A stretch of DNA of 64,000 nucleotides from Opitutus sp. GAS368 (GTDB taxonomy: Bacteria > Verrucomicrobiota > Verrucomicrobiia > Opitutales > Opitutaceae): contig CAMDOF010000022.1 of the NCBI GenBank assembly GCA_945903465.1, positions 1 to 64,000 of the forward strand. The letters run 5' to 3'. Positions 35,562 through 45,217 of this stretch are shown here, in pieces. The notes beneath the pieces are model-generated. The model searched no databases, was not told the origin of the DNA, and was given only the letters and a program-made list of their open reading frames with translations. Every line of letters starts with the position of its first letter. Position 1 is the first letter of the stretch. Both the position numbers and the translations under genes were made by a program.

Positions 35562-36490
35562 GGACGCGTTACGGCGCGAGGAATCGGTTGGGTCGATAGC
35601 ACTCCCATCCAAAAGCAGAAATCGAATGCGACATGGGCGATAAGCCGAGGTTGCTCGCCGCAGCAGTAGATTTCAGCGTAGTCCCGACCGCGCCGAAGTG
35701 AAAAAAATCGCAGCGCCACCCGCTCAGGTCGGACCGAGCCGTCGGGAGCCGTCGTCGTCAGCACGCAAGAACGATAAAGTTCGACGACCTCCTCCAAGAG
35801 CCCCTCGCGCAATTCAGCTATCATTGCATTTATGTGCTCAGGTCGATGCAGCACACCCTGCCGACCACCTTCCCAGCCAGTCTCCGCCCAGACCCGCAAT
35901 TGCCAGCAGTTCGAAAACGAGCGCGCGACGGCGAGAACAACTTGCGATGATCCCACCATCACTCGCCCGACCATCGAGCCGCTGGTGTAGAAACCCGCCA
36001 AGAACTCGACGAACGGGGGCTGCTCTGGCTTCCAACCGGTCAACCGCCATCGGATCAGCCGAGCATAAAGGAACTTTGTCTCCGGATTGAATGAGCCCCA
36101 CTGCGCATCCATGAGCTTGGCATAATTTGGTGGCGATTTGGCGACAGGTATCCCGGCGAAAAAACCGAACAGTAGCCGCCGCAGGTCATCTGGTCGGTCC
36201 TGCACGAAGGGGCTGAGCTTCTCGCCAATCGTCCGCAGCCAAGCATCGCCGAGCAGCAAAATGTGCAAGGTCGCTACCAACGCAGATCGGTCCACTCCTC
36301 CTGAAATCTCCAAAACATCTAACTCGGCCAGCAGCTGATCGGCATCCTCAGGGTGCTTCACGGTCAGGAAAATCCCGTTGGCGAACCCCAGTTGCGTGAC
36401 TCGTTCGATCAGAGGTGGCGCGTCATCGGCAGGAAACTCCTTGGCGCATACGACGAGCGCGTTGGCGAGATTGGCTAACCGGGTAGACAC
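35558..36490 (-). CDS. protein of unknown function (probably 3' part of a frameshifted gene)
   Basis: A GTG at 36490 allows a 310-residue product beginning STRLANLANALVVCAKEFP. The frame stays open further upstream, but that sequence (about 84 residues) looks non-coding. The protein is mostly helical with a hydrophobic centre (LHILLLGDAWL, MVGRVMVGSSQVVLAVA) and ends FDFCFWMGVLSTQPIPRA. No domain is recognised. The gene at 36528-36824 ends just upstream in another frame and may be its 5' part. It converges on the short frame ending at 35561, overlapping it by four bases. Confidence 0.55.
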   Translation of the reverse strand: MSTRLANLANALVVCAKEFPADDAPPLIERVTQLGFANGIFLTVKHPEDADQLLAELDVLEISGGVDRSALVATLHILLLGDAWLRTIGEKLSPFVQDRPDDLRRLLFGFFAGIPVAKSPPNYAKLMDAQWGSFNPETKFLYARLIRWRLTGWKPEQPPFVEFLAGFYTSGSMVGRVMVGSSQVVLAVARSFSNCWQLRVWAETGWEGGRQGVLHRPEHINAMIAELREGLLEEVVELYRSCVLTTTAPDGSVRPERVALRFFSLRRGRDYAEIYCCGEQPRLIAHVAFDFCFWMGVLSTQPIPRAVTRP

Positions 36491-36527
36491 GGAACTTCGA
36501 GCGACTGATTTTGCTTTATAGAAACGA

Positions 36528-36824
36528 TCAGACCTGAAGCACCACGAACAACTTTGGATACCGAACGTCGGTACCCCACATCGATTTGACCACCGCGGCC
36601 CGTGTAGGCTCGGTTGGTGACGCCCGGTGAACGGGAGTCGTCGTGATGCTAACTTGGGAAGGAACGAAATGAGTATCGGGCGACCAGACGCGCGGTGACA
36701 ACCCCGCAGAGTGTCCGATGGACGCCCGCGACGAGGAGCCACTCATTCGCTGCAGCGCACCGACGAAGCGGTCGAAGCACTCATTCTTGTAGCGCGTCAC
36801 GATATTCTCGGAAGATTGATTCAT
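36528..36824 (-). CDS. unknown 98-residue frame, possible 5' part of the downstream gene
   Basis: The product begins MNQSSENIVTRYKNECFDRF and ends YPKLFVVLQV before a TGA. A +1 shift at this TGA joins the reading to DRFYKAKSVARSSVSTRLAN, continuing into the 310-residue frame below it. One gene broken by a single-base deletion or insertion, or read by +1 frameshifting, is therefore possible. No family recognised. Confidence 0.4.
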   Translation of the reverse strand: MNQSSENIVTRYKNECFDRFVGALQRMSGSSSRASIGHSAGLSPRVWSPDTHFVPSQVSITTTPVHRASPTEPTRAAVVKSMWGTDVRYPKLFVVLQV

Positions 36825-37948
36825 GATAAATGGGAGGAGCGCGCGGTATGACAGAGGAATGGGGACAGAGGAATAATGCCCCCATCCTCCGGCCTGGTTG
36901 GGGCTTGGGCTTAAACCGCCACTCTTTTTGGCAGAAAGATGGGGTCAGAAAAATTCTGCAACCTCTGACCGGGATTTTTTTGCCCCCCCCATTTTTTTGT
37001 CCAACTGCCTTGGGTATTCTCGGTGTTTTTGCCGTGTCTCGGCGGTGTCAAAGGCTGGGGCGCCTGCACGGAAGGTTGCACCGCAGAGACGGGACACCAC
37101 GCAGAGTTCGAGAAAGCATGAATCTATTTTGCACCACGCTTGGCCCGGAGATTATGGGATCACGGCCGCCATCATTGAGAAAAAAACCGCATCCGTTTTC
37201 AGGAAATAGCCCGCCGCAGAACAGGGGAGGAGGGACGGACGACCCGGCCAGCCCGGAGCGCGGCGCGGAGCGGGCGCGGGGGCCCTGGGTGGGAATCGGG
37301 GGCACGAGGGTGGGTGGGCGTTGAAAATGGGGCGCGGCCAATTGTGCGTGGCCACGCACAATTGGGTTTTATCTGGGCGATGGTCCGAAGAGGGCGGCGA
37401 TTTTTTCCTGTGATGCTGGCCGCGATCGCATCCTCTCCGGCTTGGGGGGGGCGGCGGTGCGGGCGGCTCCGGCGGAGGGTTCGTCTGCCGAGGCAAACGG
37501 GTGGCGTGATTGGGGGAAAAGGAAAAAATCTGGAGGTGAAAAAATCTTTTTACGGCGAAGATTTCCTGATCCGCGATGCGCGAGGCTTGGTAGCGAGGCT
37601 TGGCCGGGGCGGCACTAACGAACGATCGGAGCTCGCGGCCGGTCGGACTGAGGGAGCCGGCTCACTGGCATCAATTCTTGGGGATTTTGAGTTCATTAAA
37701 AGTCGGATAGTGAGCCAGCAACGCCTGCAAGCGGCCAAGTCCGACAGGCTGCTGGCGGCAAATGTTTATGCTTAATCGGGGTGGAGCGTCTGGCTGGTTT
37801 TTTTGTGGGGCGGGATCACGCGGTGCATGAACTTGCGCGAGGAAGGCGGTCGCGGGCGGGTGGTGAAATGTAGGCTTGAGTCGCGCGGGGAGGTCGTTTT
37901 TTTTGGTGACGTCTGGTTCAAGCTGGTTCCCCTCCTGATTCCCTCCCG
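36825..37948. other. 1.1-kb gap with low-complexity runs and a palindrome, no clear gene
   Basis: It contains short repeats of the type GGGGACAGAGGAATAATGCCCC and GGGGTCAGAAAAATTC ... CTGACC (36850-36970), a run of C and T near 36975, and a fragment GCACCGCAGAGACGGGACACCACGC-like around 37078. The palindrome at 37338-37365 is listed separately. Open frames on both strands are Arg/Pro-rich and look non-coding. It may be an insertion-prone boundary of the glycan island that follows. Confidence 0.45.
37338..37365. promoter_or_regulatory. perfect 28-bp palindrome
   Basis: CCAATTGTGCGTGG and its exact complement, with no spacer. GTTTT follows on the plus strand. Without a long T run it is a weak terminator candidate; a dimeric regulator's operator or a cruciform is an alternative. 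It is 580 bases upstream of the sulfatase gene. Confidence 0.45.
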
Positions 37949-39457
37949 ATGATTTCATTTCGCTCTGCGTGGCTGACGTTAAAAATTGGCGGGGTCTGCG
38001 CTTTGTTGAGCGGCGGGCTGGTGGCGACGGGGTGGGCGGCCGGGGCTCAGCCTAATTTGATTATCATTAACATTGATGATCTGGGCTATGGTGAGATCGG
38101 GCCGTTTAACGGCCGGAACCGTACGCCGGAGCTGGACCAGATGGCGAAGGAAGGACGCAAGCTCACCAGTTATTATGCGGCGCCGGTATGCTCGCCTTCG
38201 CGCGCGGCCTTGATGACGGGTTGTTACCCCAAGCGGGTTTTGCCGATTCCCGGCGTACTGTTTCCAGGTGCGGAGATTGGCCTGAACCCTGCGGACCGCA
38301 CGATCGCGGAAGTACTGAAGGCGGCTGGTTACGTGACCGCGGCGATCGGTAAATGGCATCTCGGGGATCAGCGGCCGTTTCTGCCGACGAGCCGGGGCTT
38401 TGATACCTATTTTGGCTTGCCTTACTCTAACGATATGGGGCCGGCGGCAGAGGGCGTGAAGAGCAACCGCGGAGTACCGTTGCGAGAGGCGACGGCGGTC
38501 AAGGCGACGGCGGCCAAGGCGTTGCCGGCCACCGAGCAAGGCACGGGGATGCGGACGGAGCAACCGCCGCTGCCTTTGGTGGAAAACAGCCAGGTGGTCG
38601 GCCGCGTCCGCGGTGAGGAGCAAGTGCAGTTGGCGCGCCGTTACACCGAGCGGGCGGTGTCATTTGTCCGCGAACGCCGCGAGCGACCGTTCTTCCTCTA
38701 TTTGGCTCATAACGCGGTGCACTTTCCGCTTTATCCGCGGGACGAATTTATGGGGCGCTCCGGGCATGGCTTGCTCGGTGACTGGATCCAGGAGATTGAC
38801 TGGAGTGTCGGCCAGATTCTGGCGGCGTTGCGTGCTGAGAAATTGGATACGAACACGCTGGTGCTTTTCACTTCGGATAATGGCGGGCCGCTGCAACAAG
38901 GTGGGATCAATACGCCGCTGCGCGGCGGCAAGGGGACGACATTTGAAGGGGGGATTCGCGTGCCGGCGATCGTCTGGTGGCCGGGTAAAATTCCCGCGGG
39001 AACCGCCAGTGGCGCGATTATTTCGATGATGGATGTGCTGCCGACCTTCGCGGGATTGGCGAAGGCGAGTGGCTTAAAAGACCGGCGGTGGGATGGCGTT
39101 GATCAGTGGCCGATTTTCGCGGGCGAGCCCAAATCGGCGCCGCGCGAGTCGATTTATTTTTATCGTGGCCTGGTGTTGGAGGCGGTGCGGTCGGGACCGT
39201 GGAAACTCCATCTGGCGAGTGGCGAGTTGTTTCATTTGGGAGATGATATCGGGGAAGCGCGGAATGTGGCGCCGGAGCAGGCGGGCGAAGTGCAACGTCT
39301 CCGCGCATTCGCAGCGGCGATGAGCGGCGATCTTGGGCTGGACGGAGTGGGGCCGGGGTGTCACCCGCTGGGTCGGTTTGCGCATCCCGAGCCGTTGATC
39401 GCGCGGGATGGCACGGTGCGGGCGGATGCGGTCGGAGCGGTCAAGCGCTTCCCGTAG
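37949..39457 (+). CDS. secreted arylsulfatase-family sulfatase
   Basis: A 502-residue S1-type sulfatase with a signal peptide ending near AAGAQ. Metal-binding Asp43 and Asp44 are in NIDDLGYGE. Cys81 in CSPSRAALMTG is the site turned into formylglycine, and GKWHLGD and FTSDNGG complete the active site. It removes sulfate esters from glycans in the periplasm or outside the cell. Activation needs a formylglycine-generating enzyme, which is not in this window. It faces the minus-strand receptor operon and ends 45 bases from it. Confidence 0.93.
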   Translation: MISFRSAWLTLKIGGVCALLSGGLVATGWAAGAQPNLIIINIDDLGYGEIGPFNGRNRTPELDQMAKEGRKLTSYYAAPVCSPSRAALMTGCYPKRVLPIPGVLFPGAEIGLNPADRTIAEVLKAAGYVTAAIGKWHLGDQRPFLPTSRGFDTYFGLPYSNDMGPAAEGVKSNRGVPLREATAVKATAAKALPATEQGTGMRTEQPPLPLVENSQVVGRVRGEEQVQLARRYTERAVSFVRERRERPFFLYLAHNAVHFPLYPRDEFMGRSGHGLLGDWIQEIDWSVGQILAALRAEKLDTNTLVLFTSDNGGPLQQGGINTPLRGGKGTTFEGGIRVPAIVWWPGKIPAGTASGAIISMMDVLPTFAGLAKASGLKDRRWDGVDQWPIFAGEPKSAPRESIYFYRGLVLEAVRSGPWKLHLASGELFHLGDDIGEARNVAPEQAGEVQRLRAFAAAMSGDLGLDGVGPGCHPLGRFAHPEPLIARDGTVRADAVGAVKRFP

Positions 39458-39501
39458 TCACCAGGAAAGTTTTGTCGGGATGGGGATGCCGGACGGGTCG
39501 C

Positions 39502-41880
39502 TCACCAAGGCGTCGCGCGGCGTTGCACTTGGAAACGGATGCGCTGGTGGCCGCGAAGGGCCGAGAGGTCAACGGTGCCAGCGGGATCGATGGCCAGCCC
39601 ATCGGGGCCGGCGTGAGCGGCGACTACTTGCCAACCGTCGGGCAAGCGAAGGCGGAGGAGGGTTTTCGGTGGAGGGGTCCGGGTCGGTAGATTGAGATCC
39701 GCGGTGACTTCACCGGCGCTCAGCCGGGAATGAAGCGAGCCGGAGAATTCACCGAAGGCGGTGGGGGCTCGTTGGATTTTGATGGCTTGACCGTCTTCCA
39801 ACCAACGCTTCGGGGTGGCGAAAAAGAGCCGCAGGGTCTCGGGCTTGCCGTCGTCATTGAGATCGGCGTCTTGGATGATCATCGTGCGCAGCAGCGAGAG
39901 CAGATGGCCGTTGGCGGCGCTATTGGGCGGGCAATAAAAAATCCGGCCGTCGGTATTGACGGATTCGAGGGAGGCCCCTTCGCCGCAGATGAAGGTATTT
40001 CGAGTGAAGCCTTGGGCGAGCATCCCGTAGAAGCTCACGAGCGCGCGTTCTGGTTCGTCGCGGCGCAGGGTGTCGAGTGCGTACCGAGTACCGTAGAGGG
40101 GATTAACCCGTTCCGGTCCGGTCCAGAAATTGAATTCGTCGCCTCCGGAGCGGAGCATGCCCATGAAGACGCCCCCGTGCTGTTCTTGGAAGTGGGGAAT
40201 CCAACTTTCCTCAGGGCTGCCGGGCGGGAAGATGCCGCTGCCGATGGTGTAGCCGATGACAATATTCCAATAGCTCCCGATTCGCGTACGCACGATCGGG
40301 CTGTGGATGGGCTCATCTCCGTACAAGGCGACGGGAATAAAGGGAGGAGTGGTTTCGCGGTGCGCGCTCTGGGCGATGGCTTTGAGTACGTTTTCGCGAA
40401 TCTCGCGGGCGACGCCCGCGTAGCGCTGGGACTCGGTATTTTCCCCGATCTCGGCGAGGACGGTGCTCAAATCGCGGAGGGCGCGCCAGGCGTTGGCGTT
40501 GGCGTTGATGGCTTGGGTGGGAGTGCTGATATCGCCGGCATAACGTTCGGCCGGCAGGAGCCCGTGTGGGCCGGTGCGGTTCTCGACGATGCGACGGGCT
40601 TCCTTTTCCCAGCGCGGCCGGAGAGCTCGCACCGATCCGGCATCGTGAGTTTGCCAAAAAGTCTGGCAGACATTGCGAATCTTGAACCCGGCTTGGTGGT
40701 ATTCGAGGCCCTTGCGCGTGAAATCGAGCAGGGGTAAAATGAGGCGGGACATCTCGTCGCGGTAGCCCCAGTGGAGCAGCGCGAGAGCGGCGTCGCTGCC
40801 CTCTGCCTCGTAGAGCTGGTCATACTGATTGCCGGCACTGTAATGCATCCGGTTGCCGTTAATCAGCGCGAAGTTTTGAATGAGCAGGTGCTGCCATGCG
40901 GAGTTGACGAGGGGCTCGGGGGTTTGGAGGTGCATGCCCTGGTCAAGGATGCCGCGCCACGTGGCGAGAGCGGTTCGGCGCTGCGCCGCATAATCGAGTG
41001 TGAGCGAGAGGTCCGGGGGCAGCGGCTTCGTCGGGATGGCGAGGATGACGGCGTTGGTGCGGGTTAAACGGGCGTTGGCGCGTTGGCGCTCCCATTTCCA
41101 GGCGGCGTCGAATTTGGCGACGGTTTCGCCCCGCTCGTTGGTGAGCATTCCGGGGGAGAAGCGGATGGGGGTGCGGTCGTCGAGGGTCACGGTGATGGTG
41201 CCGTGGTCGCCCTGCACGAGGGAAAATTTAACGAAGACCACGCCATACTCAGCGAGGGCGGGGTCGGTGCTGGCGAACGCTTCCAGACTATAAATCTCGG
41301 CGAGACGAGCCGAGGGACCCGCGGTGAGCGGCACGGCACCCTCTGATTGGAAAGGCGAGCGATGCTGGTAGCGAATCTCGACGATCGGCCAGTAGCCCTC
41401 GGCGAGGGTGGGTTCGCTGAGACGCTCACGGAAGGTCCCGTAGATGAGTTCGTCGGGTCCCACGCGAAAAGTGAAGGGCAAGCCCTGGTCGTGCCAGCTG
41501 CGGGCACCGCCGCGTAGATTGATGCCGCTGCCGTTGGCGATGAGCCGCGCCTTGACGGCGGCGCGCGGGGCACTGAGGACGATGGGATAATATTTGAAGT
41601 CTGCGTTGACGTAGCGGGGTGGGGGCAGCAACGGGGCGAAGAACTCGTAACTGGCGCCATTGGGTTGGGCCATGGCGGCCTCGCCCCAGACATCGCGCTG
41701 GGCGGCGAGTGCCTCGGCGAAGGTCGGGAGTGGGGCGGGTGCAGCGGTGATGCGGCAGAGCGTGAACGCGCTGAGGAGCGGGAGAATTTGCCGGAATGGG
41801 CGGAGGCCGGCGCTGCCGGGGAGAGCGGCGTGGGCGCGGGGAGCCGGCGAGTGAGGCGAGAGGAAAGCGGGAGGGCGCAT
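39502..41880 (-). CDS. secreted large enzyme-like protein, probable (alpha/alpha)6-barrel glycosidase
   Basis: A 792-residue exported protein (hydrophobic stretch FRQILPLLSAFTLC). The N-terminal 300 residues form a beta-rich domain (YEFFAPLLPPPRYVNADFKY). Residues about 310-670 show the helix-rich repeats and acidic/aromatic motifs of six-hairpin glycosidases (LLIQNFALINGNRMHYSAG, YDQLYEAEGSDAALALLHWG). The end is beta-rich. This overall plan is like GH63/GH78-type enzymes, but I cannot name a GH family or the catalytic residues. It starts three bases after the TonB receptor stop, so the two are translationally coupled and should act on the same glycan. Confidence 0.7.
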   Translation of the reverse strand: MRPPAFLSPHSPAPRAHAALPGSAGLRPFRQILPLLSAFTLCRITAAPAPLPTFAEALAAQRDVWGEAAMAQPNGASYEFFAPLLPPPRYVNADFKYYPIVLSAPRAAVKARLIANGSGINLRGGARSWHDQGLPFTFRVGPDELIYGTFRERLSEPTLAEGYWPIVEIRYQHRSPFQSEGAVPLTAGPSARLAEIYSLEAFASTDPALAEYGVVFVKFSLVQGDHGTITVTLDDRTPIRFSPGMLTNERGETVAKFDAAWKWERQRANARLTRTNAVILAIPTKPLPPDLSLTLDYAAQRRTALATWRGILDQGMHLQTPEPLVNSAWQHLLIQNFALINGNRMHYSAGNQYDQLYEAEGSDAALALLHWGYRDEMSRLILPLLDFTRKGLEYHQAGFKIRNVCQTFWQTHDAGSVRALRPRWEKEARRIVENRTGPHGLLPAERYAGDISTPTQAINANANAWRALRDLSTVLAEIGENTESQRYAGVAREIRENVLKAIAQSAHRETTPPFIPVALYGDEPIHSPIVRTRIGSYWNIVIGYTIGSGIFPPGSPEESWIPHFQEQHGGVFMGMLRSGGDEFNFWTGPERVNPLYGTRYALDTLRRDEPERALVSFYGMLAQGFTRNTFICGEGASLESVNTDGRIFYCPPNSAANGHLLSLLRTMIIQDADLNDDGKPETLRLFFATPKRWLEDGQAIKIQRAPTAFGEFSGSLHSRLSAGEVTADLNLPTRTPPPKTLLRLRLPDGWQVVAAHAGPDGLAIDPAGTVDLSALRGHQRIRFQVQRRATPW

Positions 41881-41883
41881 AGT

Positions 41884-44800
41884 TTAGAAATTGCCGCGGA
41901 GGCCAAAAATCCAGAGGGCGCCGTAGCGATCGCTTTGGCGGAATTTGGCGTAGGGCGGGGTGGCTGGGCCCCAACGCTCGAAGTCCTCGGGTTCATCGGT
42001 GAGGTTGCGAATATTGCCGAAAAGCGAGAGCTGCTTGGTGATGCGATAGTCTCCGGTGAGATCGATGAGTCGGCGAGGAGTGGCGTAGGTGAAGGTGCCG
42101 GGGCCGACGCTTGCGCCGGTGATTTGGGCCAGTTTCCGCTGGCTCTGGTAAGTCCAGTTTGCCCGGAGGTTAAAACGTGCCCGCTCGAAGCTGAGGCCGG
42201 CGCTGGCCGTGCGCGGGATCATGCCGGAGAAGTTATCGGCCTCGGTACCGGTGGCGCGCTGCGTGCTACCGCTGGCGAAGACCTGGAAGCCGCGCGCCCA
42301 AGCGGGTAGGAAAGTGAGGCTCTGGCGGTATTGAAAATCCAATCCGGTCATGTGGACTGTAGAAGGAAGGTTGTACTGGGTGCGCACATCGTAGAGGCGG
42401 TATTCGGTGGGGTCGATGCCGTGGATGGCGAGAAACTCGGGGGTGCCGGCGAGGGTGGTGCTGCCGAAGAAGTTTTCGAATTGTCGGCGAAACGCGCCGA
42501 TGGAAACGAGGCCGATGCCATCGAAGTAGTATTCGAGGCCCACTTTACCCGTACGCGCGCTCCAGACCTTGATGGCGGTATTACTCAGGGTGATGATGTT
42601 GCTGGGGCTGGGTGGCGCGGAGAGGTCGGGGAGGGTAATCCCGCCGGCGTACTGGTTATAGTTGGGGCGGCCGACGGAGTGATAGTAAGCGGCGCGAGCA
42701 ATGAGTTTTTCGGTAAGATTATAGCCGGCGTTGAGGCTCGGGAAAAAACGCAGATATTCCTTGGCGACGCGGGCACCACGTTCGAGGTAGGTGCGTTTCG
42801 AGATATCCAAGGCGGTGCCCGCCATCGCGAGTGGTTTACCGTTGGCGCCGGGGAGGACCCGGCCGCTGGCGTCGCGTTGATAATTGAGCGTGGGATCCTC
42901 GCGAGGGCCCTCGGCGGAGATATTGGTTTGCTCGGCGCGGAGTCCGCCGGTGAGTTTGAGCCGCTGCTGCAGCAGCGCCAGGTCGCCCCGCAGATAAGCC
43001 GAGCTCGTGACCTCTTGGGCGTATTTGGAAAGGGCCACCGTCGAGCGGTAAGCGTTGTTTTCGTTCTGAGTGAAGTAGGTTGGCTTGGCTTGATAAAGAT
43101 CCCACAAAAGGCGGTTGCTGATGCGTTGCGTGGAAGGGAAACCGAAGACGCCGGGGCGGCGGGAAAATAATTCATCGAGGACGACCTGAGCGTTGTCGTC
43201 GCTGGCGCCGTTTGGCGTGGTGGAGGCGCGCCCATCGGCGCCCACGAAGCTGTAGACCGCGGAGCCCCCGATCCGGTCGCGGGCGGCTTGGCGGACATCG
43301 AGACCCGCTTTTAGGCCCACGGGCACGATCCAGGAAAAATCACGGGCCAGGTTGGCGTAGGCGCTCCGCTTCTGATCGCGGGAAATGTCATCGAGGCGGC
43401 GACCGTACTGGGAATTACCACTGCCGCTGGTGAGCGTGTAGTTGGCGAGCAAGTACGGATCGACCGGGGCCCCGGTCGTGCCGTCGGTCACTGTAAAACG
43501 GGCCGGCCGAATATAGCCGATATCATCGAAGGCCACGGTGACTCCGGTCCGCTGGGCGGAGACGGCGCCGAAATATCCCTGGCCGAGATTGCCGGTGACC
43601 TGGCGGGCGCGGGAATCACCGAGGCCGAGTTCGGCTTTCCACCCGCGACTCGCGTGGCGGTAGATCAAGCCGGCGCTGAAACTTGCGGAGTCCTGATCGC
43701 GATCGGCGTTTGCCATGCTCAAGGTGCCGGCCCCGGCAAAACCGTGCGTAAAGCTCGGGCCGAAGTTACCGGTGAGCACTCGGTTGACGCTGAAGGTGAG
43801 ATCGCGGCTGCTGTAGTCGCCCGCAAAGAAGATTGACTGGAGGGAGAGCGAGAGGCGGTCGGTGGGGCTCAACTTGTAATCGAGGGTCGCGCCGGCGGAA
43901 GTCCGGCGGGTCTGTCGTGGAAAATCCCGGAAGAGATAGTCGCTGAGGTAGGGTTTGTCGGGGGTGGTGGTGGGCAAGTTGCCGCCGTTGCTGGCGGCCG
44001 CGGCCCCGCGCCACGTCGTTTGGACGAAGGTGGAGGGCTGGTATTGGGTGGAAGAGCCACCGGAGAGGGTGAACCCGAAGCGCTCGCTGACGGGGCGGAC
44101 GTAGGAAAATTCAAACCCCGGATTGATTTTGCGAGTCGCGGCGCGCCCTGGGCCGGGGGTGGGGTGGAAGTCGCGGGCATCATCGCGCAGGAGCAGGTAA
44201 GCGCTGGCGTTGAACAACGGTTTGGACCGGTCGAAGGCGCTGCGCGTGACCATGTTGATGGAGCCCGCGAGGGCCATGCCGGGGGTTTCTGGGGTTGGGG
44301 AAAAACGGACCTCGATCCGCGATAGATTATTGGTCGCGACGTTGGTCATTTGCATATTGCGCGCGGTGTTGGCTTGGGCGCTGGCTTGGTCGAAGCCGTT
44401 TACCGTGACCGGCGTGTAGTCGGCCGGCGCGCCCGTCAGTTGGATGTTCATCGCCTCGCCGCCGACCCAGGCGATGGAGACCCCCGGCACGCTTTTAAGC
44501 AACTCGCCCACACTGCCATCCGCGGTGGTCCCGAATTCGTCTGCGGCGATTACTTTTCGCATATCTGCAGCGAAGCGTTGGTCGTTAATGGCGATGGCGC
44601 TGCCCTCCATCTCCCGGGTGGTGGCGACCACGAAGCGGGCGAGGGTGATTGGTTCCGCGGCGCGCGGGGTCGCGGCCTCGGCGGAGCCCAATTGGAAATC
44701 ACGCTGGGCCGTTTGGCCCGCGACCACGATGGCTTGGGCGGTGACGATACTGAGGCCGGTGTAGAAAACGCGCAGGGTGGCGGGGCCGGCGGGCACACGG

Positions 44801-45063
44801 GAGAGAGCATAGTTCCCCAGCGAGTCGGTCAGTGTTTCCATGGGCGTGCCCTCGACCGTAACGCGGGCGCGCTCCAGATATTCTCCATTGCGGGCGAAGG
44901 AGACGCGGCCAGCGATGGCGCCGGTGCTCGGAGCTTGGGCGTGAAGGCTGGGGTTGAGGCCGAGGACCCCATGGAGGGTCAGGCCGATAATAAAAGAGAT
45001 GAAGCCGCGGGGATAACTATGCAGCGGTGAGCGGGAGACGGTGAGCATGGGGGCGTTAAGCAT
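41884..45063 (-). CDS. TonB-dependent receptor of the glycan island
   Basis: About 1,059 residues from the Met at 45063; upstream and downstream Met codons are possible. Signal sequence, carboxypeptidase-regulatory-like domain (AIAGRVSFARNGEYLERARV ... LSRVPAGPATLRVFY), TonB-box-like region (LARFVVATTREMEG), plug domain (GSVGELLKSVPGVSIAW) and a barrel ending in LWIFGLRGNF. The C-terminal Phe is typical. It transports the island's glycan across the outer membrane. It lies between the enolase-superfamily gene (154 bases upstream) and the glycosidase-like gene (3 bases downstream) on the same strand, so these three form one operon. Confidence 0.92.
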   Translation of the reverse strand: MLNAPMLTVSRSPLHSYPRGFISFIIGLTLHGVLGLNPSLHAQAPSTGAIAGRVSFARNGEYLERARVTVEGTPMETLTDSLGNYALSRVPAGPATLRVFYTGLSIVTAQAIVVAGQTAQRDFQLGSAEAATPRAAEPITLARFVVATTREMEGSAIAINDQRFAADMRKVIAADEFGTTADGSVGELLKSVPGVSIAWVGGEAMNIQLTGAPADYTPVTVNGFDQASAQANTARNMQMTNVATNNLSRIEVRFSPTPETPGMALAGSINMVTRSAFDRSKPLFNASAYLLLRDDARDFHPTPGPGRAATRKINPGFEFSYVRPVSERFGFTLSGGSSTQYQPSTFVQTTWRGAAAASNGGNLPTTTPDKPYLSDYLFRDFPRQTRRTSAGATLDYKLSPTDRLSLSLQSIFFAGDYSSRDLTFSVNRVLTGNFGPSFTHGFAGAGTLSMANADRDQDSASFSAGLIYRHASRGWKAELGLGDSRARQVTGNLGQGYFGAVSAQRTGVTVAFDDIGYIRPARFTVTDGTTGAPVDPYLLANYTLTSGSGNSQYGRRLDDISRDQKRSAYANLARDFSWIVPVGLKAGLDVRQAARDRIGGSAVYSFVGADGRASTTPNGASDDNAQVVLDELFSRRPGVFGFPSTQRISNRLLWDLYQAKPTYFTQNENNAYRSTVALSKYAQEVTSSAYLRGDLALLQQRLKLTGGLRAEQTNISAEGPREDPTLNYQRDASGRVLPGANGKPLAMAGTALDISKRTYLERGARVAKEYLRFFPSLNAGYNLTEKLIARAAYYHSVGRPNYNQYAGGITLPDLSAPPSPSNIITLSNTAIKVWSARTGKVGLEYYFDGIGLVSIGAFRRQFENFFGSTTLAGTPEFLAIHGIDPTEYRLYDVRTQYNLPSTVHMTGLDFQYRQSLTFLPAWARGFQVFASGSTQRATGTEADNFSGMIPRTASAGLSFERARFNLRANWTYQSQRKLAQITGASVGPGTFTYATPRRLIDLTGDYRITKQLSLFGNIRNLTDEPEDFERWGPATPPYAKFRQSDRYGALWIFGLRGNF

Positions 45064-45217
45064 CGGCAGCAAACGAGGGAGAAGCATGAAATAAAGCGCG
45101 AGGCGCGGTGGGCGAGGGGGGGACGATGGGTGAATGACCACGAGAGGTTAGGCGCGGGCGGAACAGGTCCGAGAATCGGCTGACTGCGGGCAGTTGCTCC
45201 TGCCGGCGATCGTTTCG

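Noticed and set aside
37314-37775. 153-codon plus-strand frame ahead of the sulfatase
   Set aside because: Runs through the 28-bp palindrome, has no signal peptide or family motif, and its composition is that of non-coding GC-rich DNA.
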